NCBI GenBank assembly: GCA_031292455.1
Contig: JARLHC010000111.1
Coordinates: 23,319-87,318 of the forward strand
Reading direction: 5' to 3'
From: Ignavibacteriaceae bacterium
GTDB taxonomy: Bacteria; Bacteroidota; Ignavibacteria; Ignavibacteriales; Ignavibacteriaceae
DNA length: 64,000 nt
The first letter of the stretch is position 1. Every line of letters starts with the position of its first letter. The notes under the pieces were generated by a model. The model saw only the letters and a program-made list of their open reading frames with translations. It was not told where the DNA came from and did not search any database. Below are positions 35,532-45,729 of this stretch, in pieces. The position numbers and the translations under genes were made by a program.

Positions 35532-37076
35532 ATGAAGGATAAAATTCAAGAATTATTGAAAAAGAAAGTAGATGCAATACTTGGCGGTGGGGAAGAAAAA
35601 ACTAAAGATCAGCACAATAAAGGGAAACTTTCCGCACGGGAAAGAATAGAGCTTTTAGTTGATGAAGGTACATTTGAAGAAATTGATATGTTTGTTGAAC
35701 ATAGAGCACATGATTTCGGCCTTGATAAAATGAAAATTCCGGGGGATGGGGTTATTACTGGATTTGCAAAAATTGATGACAGACCGATTGCATTATTTAG
35801 CCAGGATTTTACTGTCTTTGGGGGCTCCCTTTCAGAAACACATGCCGAAAAAATAGTTAAAATAATGAATATGGCTATGAAAAGTGGTATTCCTGTAATT
35901 GGCCTGAATGACTCTGGGGGAGCAAGGATACAAGAAGGTGTGAATAGCCTTGGTGGGTACGCCAATATTTTTTTGTTGAATACATTAGCCTCTGGAGTAA
36001 TCCCTCAAATCTCTGTTATTCTAGGTCCATGTGCCGGGGGCGCTGTTTATTCTCCTGCTATAACCGATTTTGTTTTTATGGTGCGAAATTCTAGTTATAT
36101 GTTTGTAACTGGTCCCAATGTAGTAAAAACAGTTACTCATGAGGATGTATCATTTGAGGATCTTGGAGGAGCTGAAACTCATGCAGCTAAAAGTGGAGTA
36201 GCCCATTTTGTATTTGATAATGAAATCGAAACTCTGTTAAATACAAGAAGATTGTTAGGTTTCCTCCCTTTAAATTTCATGGATAAGCCTGCTGATGTTC
36301 ATTTTAATACAAATGATATATTTCCGGATGAGAGGCTGGATCTTATTGTTCCCGAAACTCCAAATAAACCTTACGATATGAAAGAAATTATTAATTTAAT
36401 TGTGGATAGTAAGGATTTTTTTGAAGTGCATTCCAATTATGCTGAAAACATTATTGTTGGATTCAGTAGAATAGGCGGCATGTCTGTCGGAATTGTTGCA
36501 AATCAACCTCAAGTTCTAGCAGGTGTTCTTGATATTAACGCTTCAGTCAAAGGGGCTAGGTTTGTTCGCTTTTGTGATGCTTTTAATATACCGTTATTAG
36601 TTCTTGTTGATGTACCTGGTTTTTTACCGGGAACTGAGCAGGAATGGAACGGCATTATCAGGCATGGAGCAAAACTTCTTTTTGCCTTTTGTGAAGCAAC
36701 CGTTCCAAAAGTTACTGTGATTATCAGAAAAGCCTATGGAGGCGCTTACGATGTAATGAATTCTAAGCATATTCGTGGAGATTTTAACTTTGCCTGGCCT
36801 TCAGCAGAAATTGCAGTTATGGGTCCCAAAGGAGCAGTAGAAATTATATTTAAAAAAGAGATTGCAAAATCAAAAAACCCCGAGGCTGAAATTGAGATTA
36901 AATTAGAGGAATATATAAAGAAATTTGCAAATCCTTATATAGCTGCAGAAAGAGGATTTTTAGATGATATTATTCTTCCCCGGGATACAAAAAGCAAATT
37001 GGTTAATGCTTTTCAGTTATTGAAATTAAAAGTAGATAAAAACCCGCCTAAAAAACATAGTAATATTCCTTTATAA
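35532..37076 (+). CDS. Acyl-CoA carboxylase, carboxyltransferase beta subunit (propionyl/methylmalonyl-CoA type)
   Basis: A 514-residue crotonase-fold carboxyltransferase, full length. The N-terminal half has '[14 protein letters not shown]' and '[12 protein letters not shown]', and the C-terminal half '[20 protein letters not shown]' and '[15 protein letters not shown]'. Asp407 in AYGGAYD corresponds, I believe, to the residue that marks propionyl-CoA preference in actinobacterial PccB. It moves a carboxyl group from biotin to propionyl-CoA, giving methylmalonyl-CoA. The biotin carboxylase and biotin carrier subunits are not in the window. It lies 12 bases after the ABC ATPase, so may share a transcript. 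Confidence 0.92.
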   Translation: MKDKIQELLKKKVDAILGGGEEKTKDQHNKGKLSARERIELLVDEGTFEEIDMFVEHRAHDFGLDKMKIPGDGVITGFAKIDDRPIALFSQDFTVFGGSLSETHAEKIVKIMNMAMKSGIPVIGLNDSGGARIQEGVNSLGGYANIFLLNTLASGVIPQISVILGPCAGGAVYSPAITDFVFMVRNSSYMFVTGPNVVKTVTHEDVSFEDLGGAETHAAKSGVAHFVFDNEIETLLNTRRLLGFLPLNFMDKPADVHFNTNDIFPDERLDLIVPETPNKPYDMKEIINLIVDSKDFFEVHSNYAENIIVGFSRIGGMSVGIVANQPQVLAGVLDINASVKGARFVRFCDAFNIPLLVLVDVPGFLPGTEQEWNGIIRHGAKLLFAFCEATVPKVTVIIRKAYGGAYDVMNSKHIRGDFNFAWPSAEIAVMGPKGAVEIIFKKEIAKSKNPEAEIEIKLEEYIKKFANPYIAAERGFLDDIILPRDTKSKLVNAFQLLKLKVDKNPPKKHSNIPL

Positions 37077-37229
37077 CAGTCACATACATATTGCCATTAT
37101 TGAAGTAAAGTATTCAGAATTGCAATATATTATTATTCTTTTCAAGTCCAAACGAATCATTTTTCCCTTGCTTCTAATCACATGAAATCTTATATTAATT
37201 CATAAAATAAAATATTTGGAGAACTCTGA

Positions 37230-39941
37230 ATGAGCAAAAAGTTATTACCGCTTTTTGCTATCTCTTTATTGGCTTTGTTCTTGAATTCGTGCGGAGCAAA
37301 TAAAGAGATCGCAAAAGACGATAACTCCAAAGAGACGCAGATGACTGTGCCCAAAGGAGGTATCGTTTCTGAAATGTTAGAGCAGGCACGCCAGTTTTAC
37401 GTGGCAGCTTTGGCAAAACAGGAAATTAATAGTACAACCGAAACAATCAATAATTACGAATCCTCTCTAAGGATTATCAATAACCTCAGTTATTATCCCA
37501 ATATTGAGCAGAATGATGCTTATATTGAACTTCAGAAATCTATAATTGAAGATTATAGAAAATATGTTGATGGACTAACAGAACTTCCTGTAGATGTATC
37601 TTTTGCTGCCTTGGAAGAATGGATGGGGAAAACGATGCCGGATTTCCAGTTGACACTTAAAGATAAAGGGAAAACTGTTAAACCGACTACAATAATTTCC
37701 TCTGATATTCCACTAGAAATAAACCCCTTAGTAGAGCAATATGTAGAATATTTCAATTCCCGCGGAAGAAAATTCATGGAATTATGGCTTGCCCGCTCAG
37801 CAAAATATTTCCCTATGATGACTAGAATTTTAAAAGAAGAGGGTGTTCCACAGCAACTTGTTTATTTATCTATGGTGGAAAGCGGACTTAATCCTACCAT
37901 ACGATCATGGGCGAATGCGGTCGGAATGTGGCAGTTTATTAAACAGACTGGAAAATTATACGGGCTAAATTCCGATTTCTATTATGATGAAAGAAGAGAT
38001 CCTGAAAAATCTACAAGAGCTGCTGCCCGTCATTTAAAAGATCTCCATAACTCGCTGGGTGATTGGTATCTTGCCCTGGCCGCCTATAATGCAGGAGAAG
38101 GTAGGATTACACGTGCTATTAATCGGTCAGGAGAAAATAATTTCTGGGGTATATCAAAATATTTAGCCAAGGAAACTCAGAATTATGTTCCTCAATATAT
38201 TGCTGTCAGTTTAATAGCTATGGATCCAAAGAAATATGGATTTACTGTTCCAACACAAGAAAAACCTTATGAATATGAAACATATAAGGTTAATGGTGCC
38301 ATTGACCTTGGTTTTCTTTCAAAATGTGCCGGTGTGAGTCTGGAATCCCTTCAGGAAATGAATCCTGAACTTATCCAAAGGTGTACACCCGCTAACTATC
38401 CCGGAGGTTATCCCCTCCATCTACCTAAAGATAAGGTGCAGCTTTTTGCCTCTAATGTTCAGAACATTCCCGAATCGGCAAAAAGAAATTACATGGTGCA
38501 TGTTGTTAAACGTGGTGAAACATTACAAAGAATTGCAGATAATTTCGGAATTTCTAAAAATGATCTTGCTGATGCAAATAACATATCTGCTAAAACAAGA
38601 CTTTATAAAGGCACTCGATTAAATATTCCTGTTACCGGTTCAAGCTCATCCGATTATGCATATAATACAAATACAGAGACTGCTGTAGATAATAATACTG
38701 GAGATGCAAATAAGTCTGTATCCGATGATAATATCAGTTCCGATGACTATGTTTCACCTTATCTTGTTTTGAATCAGGATAGTAAAATTAAAACTACTAT
38801 TTCGCCGGTCAATACTATTACTAATAAACAAAGCGATACTTTAGAGGAATCGGAAAATATTGCAGCTGTTGAGGATCAAAACACGCCAGAAAAATCTGTT
38901 AATACCGAAAAGTCTATTGTACCTGCTGGTAAAGTTGCTGTAAGTTATAGAGTTAAGAAAAAAGATAATCTTCTTGCAATTGCCGATTTATTTGATGTTA
39001 GAGTCAGCGATATTAGAAATTGGAACAATATTCCTTATACAAAAACAATTAATGTCGGTGATAATCTAACTGTTTACGTTCCGGAAAATAAAAAAGATTT
39101 TTATGCCAGTCTTGATAGCCAATCTTCAATTGAAAAATCTACTACCAAAAACACTCTATCTAAAAGTAGTAAATCCTGGGTTTTTCATAAAGTAAAAAGA
39201 GGAGAAAACTTAAGAACTATTGCAACCAGATATGGTGTTAATCTTTATGAACTCCGCGAATGGAATAATATTCATGGAAATAAAGTTGTAGCAGGTAAAA
39301 AGATTAAAATATTGTCTACAAAGAACTCTAATTATTTTGCATCAAATGAAAAGAGTTCCACTAAATCATCTGTTTACAAGTACAAGGTTAAAAGAGGAGA
39401 TTCAATTAGCGAAATTGCACATAAATTTGGCATTTCCACCACTAATCTTAAGAAATGGAATGGCTTGACTTCGAATGCTCTTACTTCAGGTAAATCCTTA
39501 AAAATATTTAGTGATACAAAGATTTCGTCACTCGGTGATAATACTTTAAAAACCTCTGCTAATATCAATTATTATAAAATAAAAGCTGGGGAAACGATTA
39601 CTGCTATAGCTGATCGCTATAAGGTACCTGCTTCAAATATAAGGAAATGGAATAATATTAAAGGCAATAAGATTATTGCCGGCTCTAATCTTAAAATTTA
39701 TTCGGATGCAGGAGTAAACGATATAGGCAATGATAATTTGGCAACTAAGAATAATACAAGATTAAATAAAAAGTCAGTTAAGAAAACAGTACAAAAAAGT
39801 GAAAATTATTATTCTGTAAAACATGGAGATTCTTTATTCTCAATTGCTAAAAAGTATGGTGTTACAGTAGACGACCTTAGAAGTAAGAATAATCTTAAAG
39901 ATAATAAACTCAAACAGGGACAAAAACTAAAAATTGATTAG
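37230..39941 (+). CDS. MltD-like lytic transglycosylase lipoprotein with six LysM domains
   Basis: 903 residues. The lipobox 'LFLNSCGAN' puts the lipidated cysteine at 21. An SLT domain follows at about 180-330 with catalytic Glu217 in '[11 protein letters not shown]' and '[14 protein letters not shown]'. Then come six LysM repeats starting near residues 425, 570, 650, 710, 785 and 855, separated by Ser/Asn/Lys-rich linkers. MltD-type enzymes cleave the MurNAc-GlcNAc bond with formation of 1,6-anhydroMurNAc, and LysM repeats hold them on peptidoglycan. E. coli MltD has two LysM repeats, so six is a long version. An RBS-like GGAG precedes the start. Confidence 0.93.
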   Translation: MSKKLLPLFAISLLALFLNSCGANKEIAKDDNSKETQMTVPKGGIVSEMLEQARQFYVAALAKQEINSTTETINNYESSLRIINNLSYYPNIEQNDAYIELQKSIIEDYRKYVDGLTELPVDVSFAALEEWMGKTMPDFQLTLKDKGKTVKPTTIISSDIPLEINPLVEQYVEYFNSRGRKFMELWLARSAKYFPMMTRILKEEGVPQQLVYLSMVESGLNPTIRSWANAVGMWQFIKQTGKLYGLNSDFYYDERRDPEKSTRAAARHLKDLHNSLGDWYLALAAYNAGEGRITRAINRSGENNFWGISKYLAKETQNYVPQYIAVSLIAMDPKKYGFTVPTQEKPYEYETYKVNGAIDLGFLSKCAGVSLESLQEMNPELIQRCTPANYPGGYPLHLPKDKVQLFASNVQNIPESAKRNYMVHVVKRGETLQRIADNFGISKNDLADANNISAKTRLYKGTRLNIPVTGSSSSDYAYNTNTETAVDNNTGDANKSVSDDNISSDDYVSPYLVLNQDSKIKTTISPVNTITNKQSDTLEESENIAAVEDQNTPEKSVNTEKSIVPAGKVAVSYRVKKKDNLLAIADLFDVRVSDIRNWNNIPYTKTINVGDNLTVYVPENKKDFYASLDSQSSIEKSTTKNTLSKSSKSWVFHKVKRGENLRTIATRYGVNLYELREWNNIHGNKVVAGKKIKILSTKNSNYFASNEKSSTKSSVYKYKVKRGDSISEIAHKFGISTTNLKKWNGLTSNALTSGKSLKIFSDTKISSLGDNTLKTSANINYYKIKAGETITAIADRYKVPASNIRKWNNIKGNKIIAGSNLKIYSDAGVNDIGNDNLATKNNTRLNKKSVKKTVQKSENYYSVKHGDSLFSIAKKYGVTVDDLRSKNNLKDNKLKQGQKLKID

Positions 39942-40055
39942 TAAGGAATTTTGTATTCTTAGTCATAATTTTTGTTAAATATCTTTTCTAAGTTATTGGA
40001 GTTTATTTATCTAAAGCCATATAGGAAAATTTAGTTCTTAATTTATAATGTTAGA

Positions 40056-40145
40056 AGCCGTTAGGGGTGTTGTTCCTATTTATTGAATAACTGAGATTAT
40101 ACCCTTAAACCTGATCTGGATAATACCAGCGTAGGGAAACGGGTT
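40056..40145 (+). promoter_or_regulatory. TPP (thiamin pyrophosphate) riboswitch
   Basis: The thi-box core is nearly consensus: GGGGTG at 40064-40069, CTGAGA at 40091-40096, ACCCTT at 40101-40106, CCTGATCTGGATAAT at 40110-40124 and CCAGCGTAGGGAA at 40126-40138. P1 is formed by CCGTT (40058-40062) with AACGG (40138-40142). It precedes a TonB receptor, thiamin pyrophosphokinase and a symporter, which matches thiamin regulation. A terminator follows directly, so control is probably by transcription attenuation with TPP as the off signal. Confidence 0.95.
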
Positions 40146-40171
40146 AAAAGTGTAATTAAGTGTTTTTAGCC
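40142..40171 (+). promoter_or_regulatory. Candidate antiterminator of the TPP riboswitch
   Basis: Bases 40142-40150 (GGTTAAAAG) can pair with 40163-40171 (TTTTTAGCC), nine pairs including two wobbles around a 12-base loop. This would use up the 5' arm of the terminator at 40168-40174 and the last base of the P1 3' strand. A second option pairs 40137-40142 (AAACGG) with 40170-40175 (CCGTTT). Both compete with ligand-stabilised P1. Inferred by hand folding only. Confidence 0.5.
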
Positions 40172-40193
40172 GTTTCTTGGAACGGCTTTTTTA
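40168..40193 (+). terminator. Riboswitch-controlled intrinsic terminator
   Basis: A 7-bp stem AGCCGTT (40168-40174) with AACGGCT (40181-40187), a six-base loop and a run of six T at 40187-40192. It sits between the TPP aptamer and the TonB receptor start at 40210, so it should stop transcription when the aptamer is bound. Confidence 0.9.
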
Positions 40194-40209
40194 TTTTATG
40201 GAGTTATCT

Positions 40210-42669
40210 ATGAAAAATTTAATTACGCTTTTTTTATTATATGGGCTGGTGGTTTTCACACACGCTCAGGTACAAGGCAAAATAATAAATGCTGAAACCA
40301 ATCAGCCTCTGCCCAATTCTAATATTTTAATCGAAAACAAAATAATTGGTACTTCCTCTGATAATAAGGGTGAATTTATTCTTGATGGAAATGTTAAAGT
40401 AGGGGATATACTCCTTGTTAGCTATGTCGGCTTCACCACGAAAAGAGAGACCATTACTATAAATGATTTGTTACATCCAGTACTTATTTCACTTATTCCA
40501 GCTATAATTTCCGCACAGACAGTTTTGGTTGAAGCCTCAATTGGTGAAGAAGGTCTTACTCCTTTTGCTTTTCAAAAAATAAATAAGGATTTTATAGAAA
40601 ATAACTATTCTATTCAGGACATTCCTCAATTCTTGGGTGAACTTCCATCAATCACATTTTATTCTGAAAACGGCAATGGTATCGGATATAATTATTTAAG
40701 TATACGGGGATTTGATCAGAGGCGGATTAGTGTTTCGATAAATGGTATTCCCCAGAATGACCCGGAAGACCATGACGTATACTGGCTTGATTTTCCCGAT
40801 CTTTTAGAAAGCACTGAATTTATTCAGGTACAGAGGGGAGCTGGGTCTGGTATATTCGGATATCCTGCAGTAGGAGGCTCAATAAACATAATCACATCTA
40901 ATTTTAGCAATAAGCCGGAATATAGTTTTTCAAATGTAACAGGTTCATATAATACAAGGAAATATTTAGCATCTTATGCAAGTGGATTGGTAGATAATAA
41001 ATATTCCTTTTATGCTAAAATCTCGGAAATATTAAGCAGCGGGTACAGGGATCTGTCATGGACAGATTTTAAAAGTTATTATCTTTCTGCAGTAAGGTAT
41101 GATGATAGGCTTACATCACAGGTGAATATATATGGCGGTCCTGTCGCTGATGGGTTAGCATATACCGGGCTGCCAAAGTTTGCTATTCAGGATAAAAACC
41201 TTCGTAGGCAAAACTATTCTTATTGGACAGCTACTCCAGATTCGTTCACATACATAACACCAAGAAGACCTGATGAGATAGAGAATTTCTCGCAACCACA
41301 TTATGAATTACTCAACGAATATAAAATCAATGATAATGTTATTCTTAATTCTGCATTATTTTATGTAAACGGAGTTGGATTTTTTAATTATGACGGCTCA
41401 TGGGCTGATACTTCCTATTTCAGGCTTACAAGACAAAATGGATTTTCCCCAACAGGAAATCCCGGGAATGCTCTTATTGGAGCCTGGGTCGATAATAAGC
41501 AGGGTGGGTGGATTCCCAGGTTAAGCTGGAAACATATGAATGGAGAATTTATTGCAGGAGCAGAATTTAGAATTCATCGTTCAGAACATTGGGGAAATAT
41601 AAGCTATGCCGAAAATTTACCTGCAGGTGTTACAAGTGGATATCAGTATTATGACTATAGAGGGGGAAAGGACATGATTAGTGGCTATCTGCATGAATCT
41701 TATCAACTGAATAACCAGATAAATTTTCTTGTGGAATTACAGATTGCATATCATAAATACATGTTATACCAGGAGAAATATGTGGGCACTGATTTCTCGG
41801 TTAAGAATACATTTGTTAATCCCAGAATCGGAATTAACTATAAGTACCTGGATAATAGTAGTATTTATTTTTCATTCGCCAGGGTATCACGAGAACCACG
41901 ATTATCAAATTATTATAATGCTGATGAATCGAGTGGTGGGGAAGTCCCTCAATTTAAACATAATCCTGATGGTACCTACAATTTTTCTGAACCTTTGGTC
42001 AATCCTGAAACAATGAACGACTTTGAATTGGGAGCATCTTATCTCTTCAAAAACCTGCTCTTTACGCTAAATTTATATTATATGTTATTCGATAATGAAA
42101 TTGTACAAAATGGTCAGGTTGACCAATATGGTGTTCCAATTACTGGCAATATGAAAAGTTCAATTCACGATGGGATAGAGCTTACTATTTTATATAAAAC
42201 TAATATATTCAATGTCTTTACTAACATATCCATGAGTAATAATGTGATAAAAGATGGGGTCTATGTTGATTCTCTGAGAACCATAAATCTGAATGGTAAT
42301 AAAATAAGCGGATTTCCTGAATTCCTTTTTAATTTCGGAATAAGCTATAACAAAAATAATCTGTTTATGAAATTAAACGGAAAATATGTGGGAGCGTTTT
42401 ATTCCGATAATTTTGACAATAAATTAGCTAGTTATGCAGCTACTTTGAGGGATTTTGTTACATATTCAGATAATAAAAATCCTTCTTATTTTACCGCAGA
42501 CTTCCTAGCTGGTTATTCCTTTAATTTATTTAATGCCCTAACGGATTCGAAAGTTTATATTCAGGTGATTAATATATTTGATAGGTTGTATTCTGCTAAT
42601 GCTATCGGAGAAGAATTCTTTCCCGGAGCAGAAAGAAATTTTATAGCTGGTTTTAAGTTAGGATTATAA
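40210..42669 (+). CDS. TonB-dependent receptor, predicted thiamin uptake
   Basis: 819 residues from the ATG at 40210, which has GGAG at 40200-40203; in-frame starts at 40177 and 40198 are worse because the first lies in the terminator hairpin. It has a signal peptide ('LYGLVVFTHAQ'), a carboxypeptidase-regulatory-like domain (residues 21-95, 'QGKIINAETNQPLP'), a plug with 'YLSIRGFDQRRISVSINGIP' and 'AVGGSINIITS', and a beta-barrel ending 'RNFIAGFKLGL'. Control by the TPP riboswitch and linkage to thiamin pyrophosphokinase make thiamin, or a precursor, the likely ligand for TonB-driven passage across the outer membrane. Confidence 0.92.
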   Translation: MKNLITLFLLYGLVVFTHAQVQGKIINAETNQPLPNSNILIENKIIGTSSDNKGEFILDGNVKVGDILLVSYVGFTTKRETITINDLLHPVLISLIPAIISAQTVLVEASIGEEGLTPFAFQKINKDFIENNYSIQDIPQFLGELPSITFYSENGNGIGYNYLSIRGFDQRRISVSINGIPQNDPEDHDVYWLDFPDLLESTEFIQVQRGAGSGIFGYPAVGGSINIITSNFSNKPEYSFSNVTGSYNTRKYLASYASGLVDNKYSFYAKISEILSSGYRDLSWTDFKSYYLSAVRYDDRLTSQVNIYGGPVADGLAYTGLPKFAIQDKNLRRQNYSYWTATPDSFTYITPRRPDEIENFSQPHYELLNEYKINDNVILNSALFYVNGVGFFNYDGSWADTSYFRLTRQNGFSPTGNPGNALIGAWVDNKQGGWIPRLSWKHMNGEFIAGAEFRIHRSEHWGNISYAENLPAGVTSGYQYYDYRGGKDMISGYLHESYQLNNQINFLVELQIAYHKYMLYQEKYVGTDFSVKNTFVNPRIGINYKYLDNSSIYFSFARVSREPRLSNYYNADESSGGEVPQFKHNPDGTYNFSEPLVNPETMNDFELGASYLFKNLLFTLNLYYMLFDNEIVQNGQVDQYGVPITGNMKSSIHDGIELTILYKTNIFNVFTNISMSNNVIKDGVYVDSLRTINLNGNKISGFPEFLFNFGISYNKNNLFMKLNGKYVGAFYSDNFDNKLASYAATLRDFVTYSDNKNPSYFTADFLAGYSFNLFNALTDSKVYIQVINIFDRLYSANAIGEEFFPGAERNFIAGFKLGL

Positions 42670-42751
42670 TCTAAAATAACTTATTGTTTGCTTTAAGCTA
42701 TCTGCTTGTGGCATATCCATTTTTCTTAAAACTAAAATAAATTTAGATATT

Positions 42752-43414
42752 ATGGTAAAAAAAAATAAATGTATAATCCTTGCTAATGGTAAACCGCCTG
42801 CAAAATCCGTTTTAAGTTTCTTAAATAATATAGGATATTCTATCCTTATTTGTGCTGACGGGGGAGCAAATTCTGCAAGAAAACTAAACGTGCTCCCGAA
42901 TTATATTATTGGAGATCTTGATTCAATAAATAATGATGCTTTAAAATATTATACTGGGAGATCAGAGATTATTAAAATTAAAAGGCAAAATGATACGGAT
43001 GTTGAGAAATGTATAAAGTTTGCCATTAAGAAAAAGCTGGATTATATTGTCTTAACAGGAGTTACTGGCGACAGGCTGGACCACACATTCTGTAACCTTG
43101 GCATAGTAATCAAATTTTCAAAATTAGTCAATATTAGGATTATCGCCGAAAGTTCTCTGCTTGCTCCTTATACCGGCAATGTTAATTTAAGAACATGCTC
43201 CGGAGAAACTATTTCTTTGTATGGGCTTGATTCCAAAACAAAGGTTTTATCGGAAGGTCTTTATTACCCATTGAGGAATATTGCGCTACCTTTTGGGGTC
43301 AAAGAAAGTACAAGTAACCTTGCAAAAAGTAATAATATACAACTCCGAATATCCGGTGGAGTAATTTTTGTAATAAGAGACTTAAAAACAGTTATTAAGC
43401 ATGATCTCTTTTAA
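42752..43414 (+). CDS. thiN: Thiamin pyrophosphokinase
   Basis: A 220-residue enzyme with the family motifs 'ICADGGANSARKL', 'IGDLDSI', 'KRQNDTDVEKC' and 'GVTGDRLDHTFCN'. The Asp-rich GDLDS and NDTD sites bind Mg-ATP. It transfers pyrophosphate from ATP to thiamin, giving TPP directly in the cytoplasm. Its place behind a TPP-regulated outer-membrane receptor and 14 bases overlapping a membrane symporter gives a complete salvage route, so the cell probably scavenges thiamin. The start codon is followed by an A9 run. Confidence 0.93.
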   Translation: MVKKNKCIILANGKPPAKSVLSFLNNIGYSILICADGGANSARKLNVLPNYIIGDLDSINNDALKYYTGRSEIIKIKRQNDTDVEKCIKFAIKKKLDYIVLTGVTGDRLDHTFCNLGIVIKFSKLVNIRIIAESSLLAPYTGNVNLRTCSGETISLYGLDSKTKVLSEGLYYPLRNIALPFGVKESTSNLAKSNNIQLRISGGVIFVIRDLKTVIKHDLF

Positions 43415-44801
43415 ACCGATCGACCTTATAATCATATTCTTATTTTTCCTGACTGTTTTATTGATAGGGTTTATTTCCGGTAAAAAAGCTAAGAATGATC
43501 CAGATGAATATTTATTAAATGGAAGAAAGGTAGGGTTGTTCGTCTTTGTCCTTGTAAACGTATCAACTTGGTATGGGGGAATACTTGGCATCGGTGAGTT
43601 TACTTATAGATATGGACTAGAGAGCTGGTTTACCCAGGGACTTCCTTATTATATCTTCGCTTTTCTCTTTGCATTGTTTTTTGCAAAGAAAGTAAGAGCA
43701 GCCAAACTTTTTACTATTCCCGATAAACTCTCCCAGGTATATGGAAAAAAGACTGCTGTTATTGCTGCATTCATTGTTTTTGTACTTGTTTCTCCCGCTC
43801 CTTATCTTCTTATGACGGCTAATCTTTTAGGACTGATATTCAAAACAAATACAATTGTTAGTTTGATACTTGCTCTTTTGCTTTCTTTAGTTTATCTGTT
43901 TAAAGGAGGATATCGTTCTGATTTATATGCAAATGTATTCCAATTTTTTGTGATGTTTGTAGGATTCATAATAATTGTTGTAATATCATACTTCTCATTT
44001 GGCGGGTATAGTTATCTACAAATGCATCTGCCGGTCAATCACTTAAAGATAACCGGCGGGGCTTCTCCAGTTTATCTAATTGTATGGTTTCTAATTGCTT
44101 TATGGACTTTCGCCGATCCGGGTTTTCATCAAAGATCATATTCAGCCAAATCGGGAAGTGTAGCAGTTAAAGGGATACTGATCTCTATTGTATTCTTTGC
44201 ATTGTTTGATTTTCTAACTACTACTACTGGTTTATATGCCAGAGCCTCTATTCCTGATCTATCTCAGCCTGTCCTTTCGTTCCCACTATTCGCCGAGAAG
44301 GCACTGTCTCCGGGAATTAAAGGATTTTTCTATGCAGCTTTGTTTGCAACAATAATGTCCACGTTAAATAGTTTTTTGTTTCTAAGTGGAACTACAATTG
44401 GAAGAGATTTTATATTCAGACTATTCCCTGATTCTCAAGAAAAGAAACTTAAGTTCTATACAATCATAGGACTTATTGTATCCGGTATCATTTCTGTAAT
44501 CCTTGCTTACCTTATTCCTTCTGTAATTGAATTGTGGTATCTCATCGGCTCTATATGTATTCCGGGAATGATATTGGCGGTAATTAGTGCTTATTATCCA
44601 AAGATAAAAATCCCGTCAGGATTTATGATTACTGAAATGATCACTGCAGTTGGAACTAGTATAGCTTGGTATTATTTAAGGCAAAATTTTAATTCAGTGC
44701 CTGTCATAAACTCTTTGGAACCAATGATTATTGGATTGTTATTTGCCCTGATTATACATGTAATCGGATTGTGCTATAATCCCAGAATCAGATCTTATTA
44801 A
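43401..44801 (+). CDS. Sodium:solute symporter family protein, candidate thiamin importer
   Basis: 466 residues with 12-13 membrane helices and the SSS family core, including 'LVNVSTWYGGILGIGEFTY' in helix 2 and 'TFADPGFHQRSYSAKS' in the middle. Members co-transport solutes with sodium. The gene overlaps thiN by 14 bases and lies under the same TPP riboswitch, which points to thiamin or a pyrimidine/thiazole moiety. A TPP-regulated SSS transporter (ThiV) has been predicted in other bacteria and archaea; I infer a similar role here. Its 3' end overlaps the convergent terC gene by 14 bases. Confidence 0.85.
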   Translation: MISFKPIDLIIIFLFFLTVLLIGFISGKKAKNDPDEYLLNGRKVGLFVFVLVNVSTWYGGILGIGEFTYRYGLESWFTQGLPYYIFAFLFALFFAKKVRAAKLFTIPDKLSQVYGKKTAVIAAFIVFVLVSPAPYLLMTANLLGLIFKTNTIVSLILALLLSLVYLFKGGYRSDLYANVFQFFVMFVGFIIIVVISYFSFGGYSYLQMHLPVNHLKITGGASPVYLIVWFLIALWTFADPGFHQRSYSAKSGSVAVKGILISIVFFALFDFLTTTTGLYARASIPDLSQPVLSFPLFAEKALSPGIKGFFYAALFATIMSTLNSFLFLSGTTIGRDFIFRLFPDSQEKKLKFYTIIGLIVSGIISVILAYLIPSVIELWYLIGSICIPGMILAVISAYYPKIKIPSGFMITEMITAVGTSIAWYYLRQNFNSVPVINSLEPMIIGLLFALIIHVIGLCYNPRIRSY

Positions 44802-45714
44802 TTTTCCTGGAAGATAACGATATGAGAATTGAAACCGTCAAAAGAGAAATAATTATAATCAGGGAGGTAGTGGTTGGTATTGCGTAATATTCTGATATAA
44901 GCATTTTTATGCCTACAAAAAGCAAAATTACAGCAACGCCATATTTAAGATATATAAACTTATCCACCATTTTAGCAAGGACAAAGTATAAAGCTCTTAA
45001 GCCTAATATAGCAAATATATTGGATGAAATTATAATGAATGAATCCCTTGTAATGGCAATTACCGCAGGAATTGAATCTACTGCAAATATTATATCTGAT
45101 GATTCGATGAGGAGGAATGTCAGGAACATTGTAGTTGCAAATATCTTCCCTTCTTTTTTAATAAAAAAATACTTTCCGTAAAACCCCGACTTGAAATTAA
45201 GGTACCTTGTGGCTAATTTGATTAAAGGGTTCTTTTCATATTCAAGTTCCTTGTCCTCTCCAAACGCCATCTTGTATGAGGCAAAAAGAAGAATAATGCC
45301 GAATATATAAATTACTGGGTGGAATAGGTTAATTAATCCAACTCCCGCAAGTATAAATATAATCCGAAAAACAATTGCACTTAATATTCCCCACTTAAGC
45401 ACATGTGGCTGGCTTTCCGTCGGTACAGCCATTACTTTGAAGATCATTAAAAATACAAATAGGTTGTCAACAGATAAGGACTTTTCAATTATGAACCCAG
45501 TTAAGAATTCAATAGCTTTATGGTGCCCCTGTTCAAGATAGAAATAAATAAAAAGAGCAAAAAGAAAAGCGGTCATAATCCATATGCCGCTCCATATTAT
45601 ACTTGACTTAAATGAGATTTTGCCTATTCTGTGCTCAGTAATATATAAATCTATAAAAAATAATATAAGAACTATAACTCCAAATATTATCCAGAAGACA
45701 AATTCACTAAGCAA
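44788..45714 (-). CDS. TerC/Alx family integral membrane protein
   Basis: 308 residues with about eight to nine membrane helices. TerC hallmarks are 'LTGFIIEKSLSVDNLFVF' (acidic helix near residue 85), 'ESSDIIFAVDSIPAVIAIT' (about 205) and a conserved 'FAILGLRALYF'. The start is a TTG at 45714 with AGGAGGG seven bases upstream on the minus strand. Family members (Alx, MntP-like function, YceF) have been linked to manganese export and metal loading of exported proteins. It is the last gene of the smpB-tyrS-pdaD-terC run, 15 bases after pdaD. Confidence 0.9.
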   Translation of the reverse strand: MLSEFVFWIIFGVIVLILFFIDLYITEHRIGKISFKSSIIWSGIWIMTAFLFALFIYFYLEQGHHKAIEFLTGFIIEKSLSVDNLFVFLMIFKVMAVPTESQPHVLKWGILSAIVFRIIFILAGVGLINLFHPVIYIFGIILLFASYKMAFGEDKELEYEKNPLIKLATRYLNFKSGFYGKYFFIKKEGKIFATTMFLTFLLIESSDIIFAVDSIPAVIAITRDSFIIISSNIFAILGLRALYFVLAKMVDKFIYLKYGVAVILLFVGIKMLISEYYAIPTTTSLIIIISLLTVSILISLSSRKINKI

Positions 45715-45729
45715 AATAAAACCCTCCTT

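Noticed and set aside
38490..39941. Repeated blocks suggestive of a tandem array
   Set aside because: They are LysM domains of the lytic transglycosylase repeated at the protein level; spacing and sequence vary, so this is not a CRISPR or DNA repeat.
40177..40209. Upstream starts (40177 and 40198) for the TonB receptor
   Set aside because: The first lies inside the riboswitch terminator and the second lacks a suitable ribosome site; ATG at 40210 has GGAG and gives a clean signal peptide.
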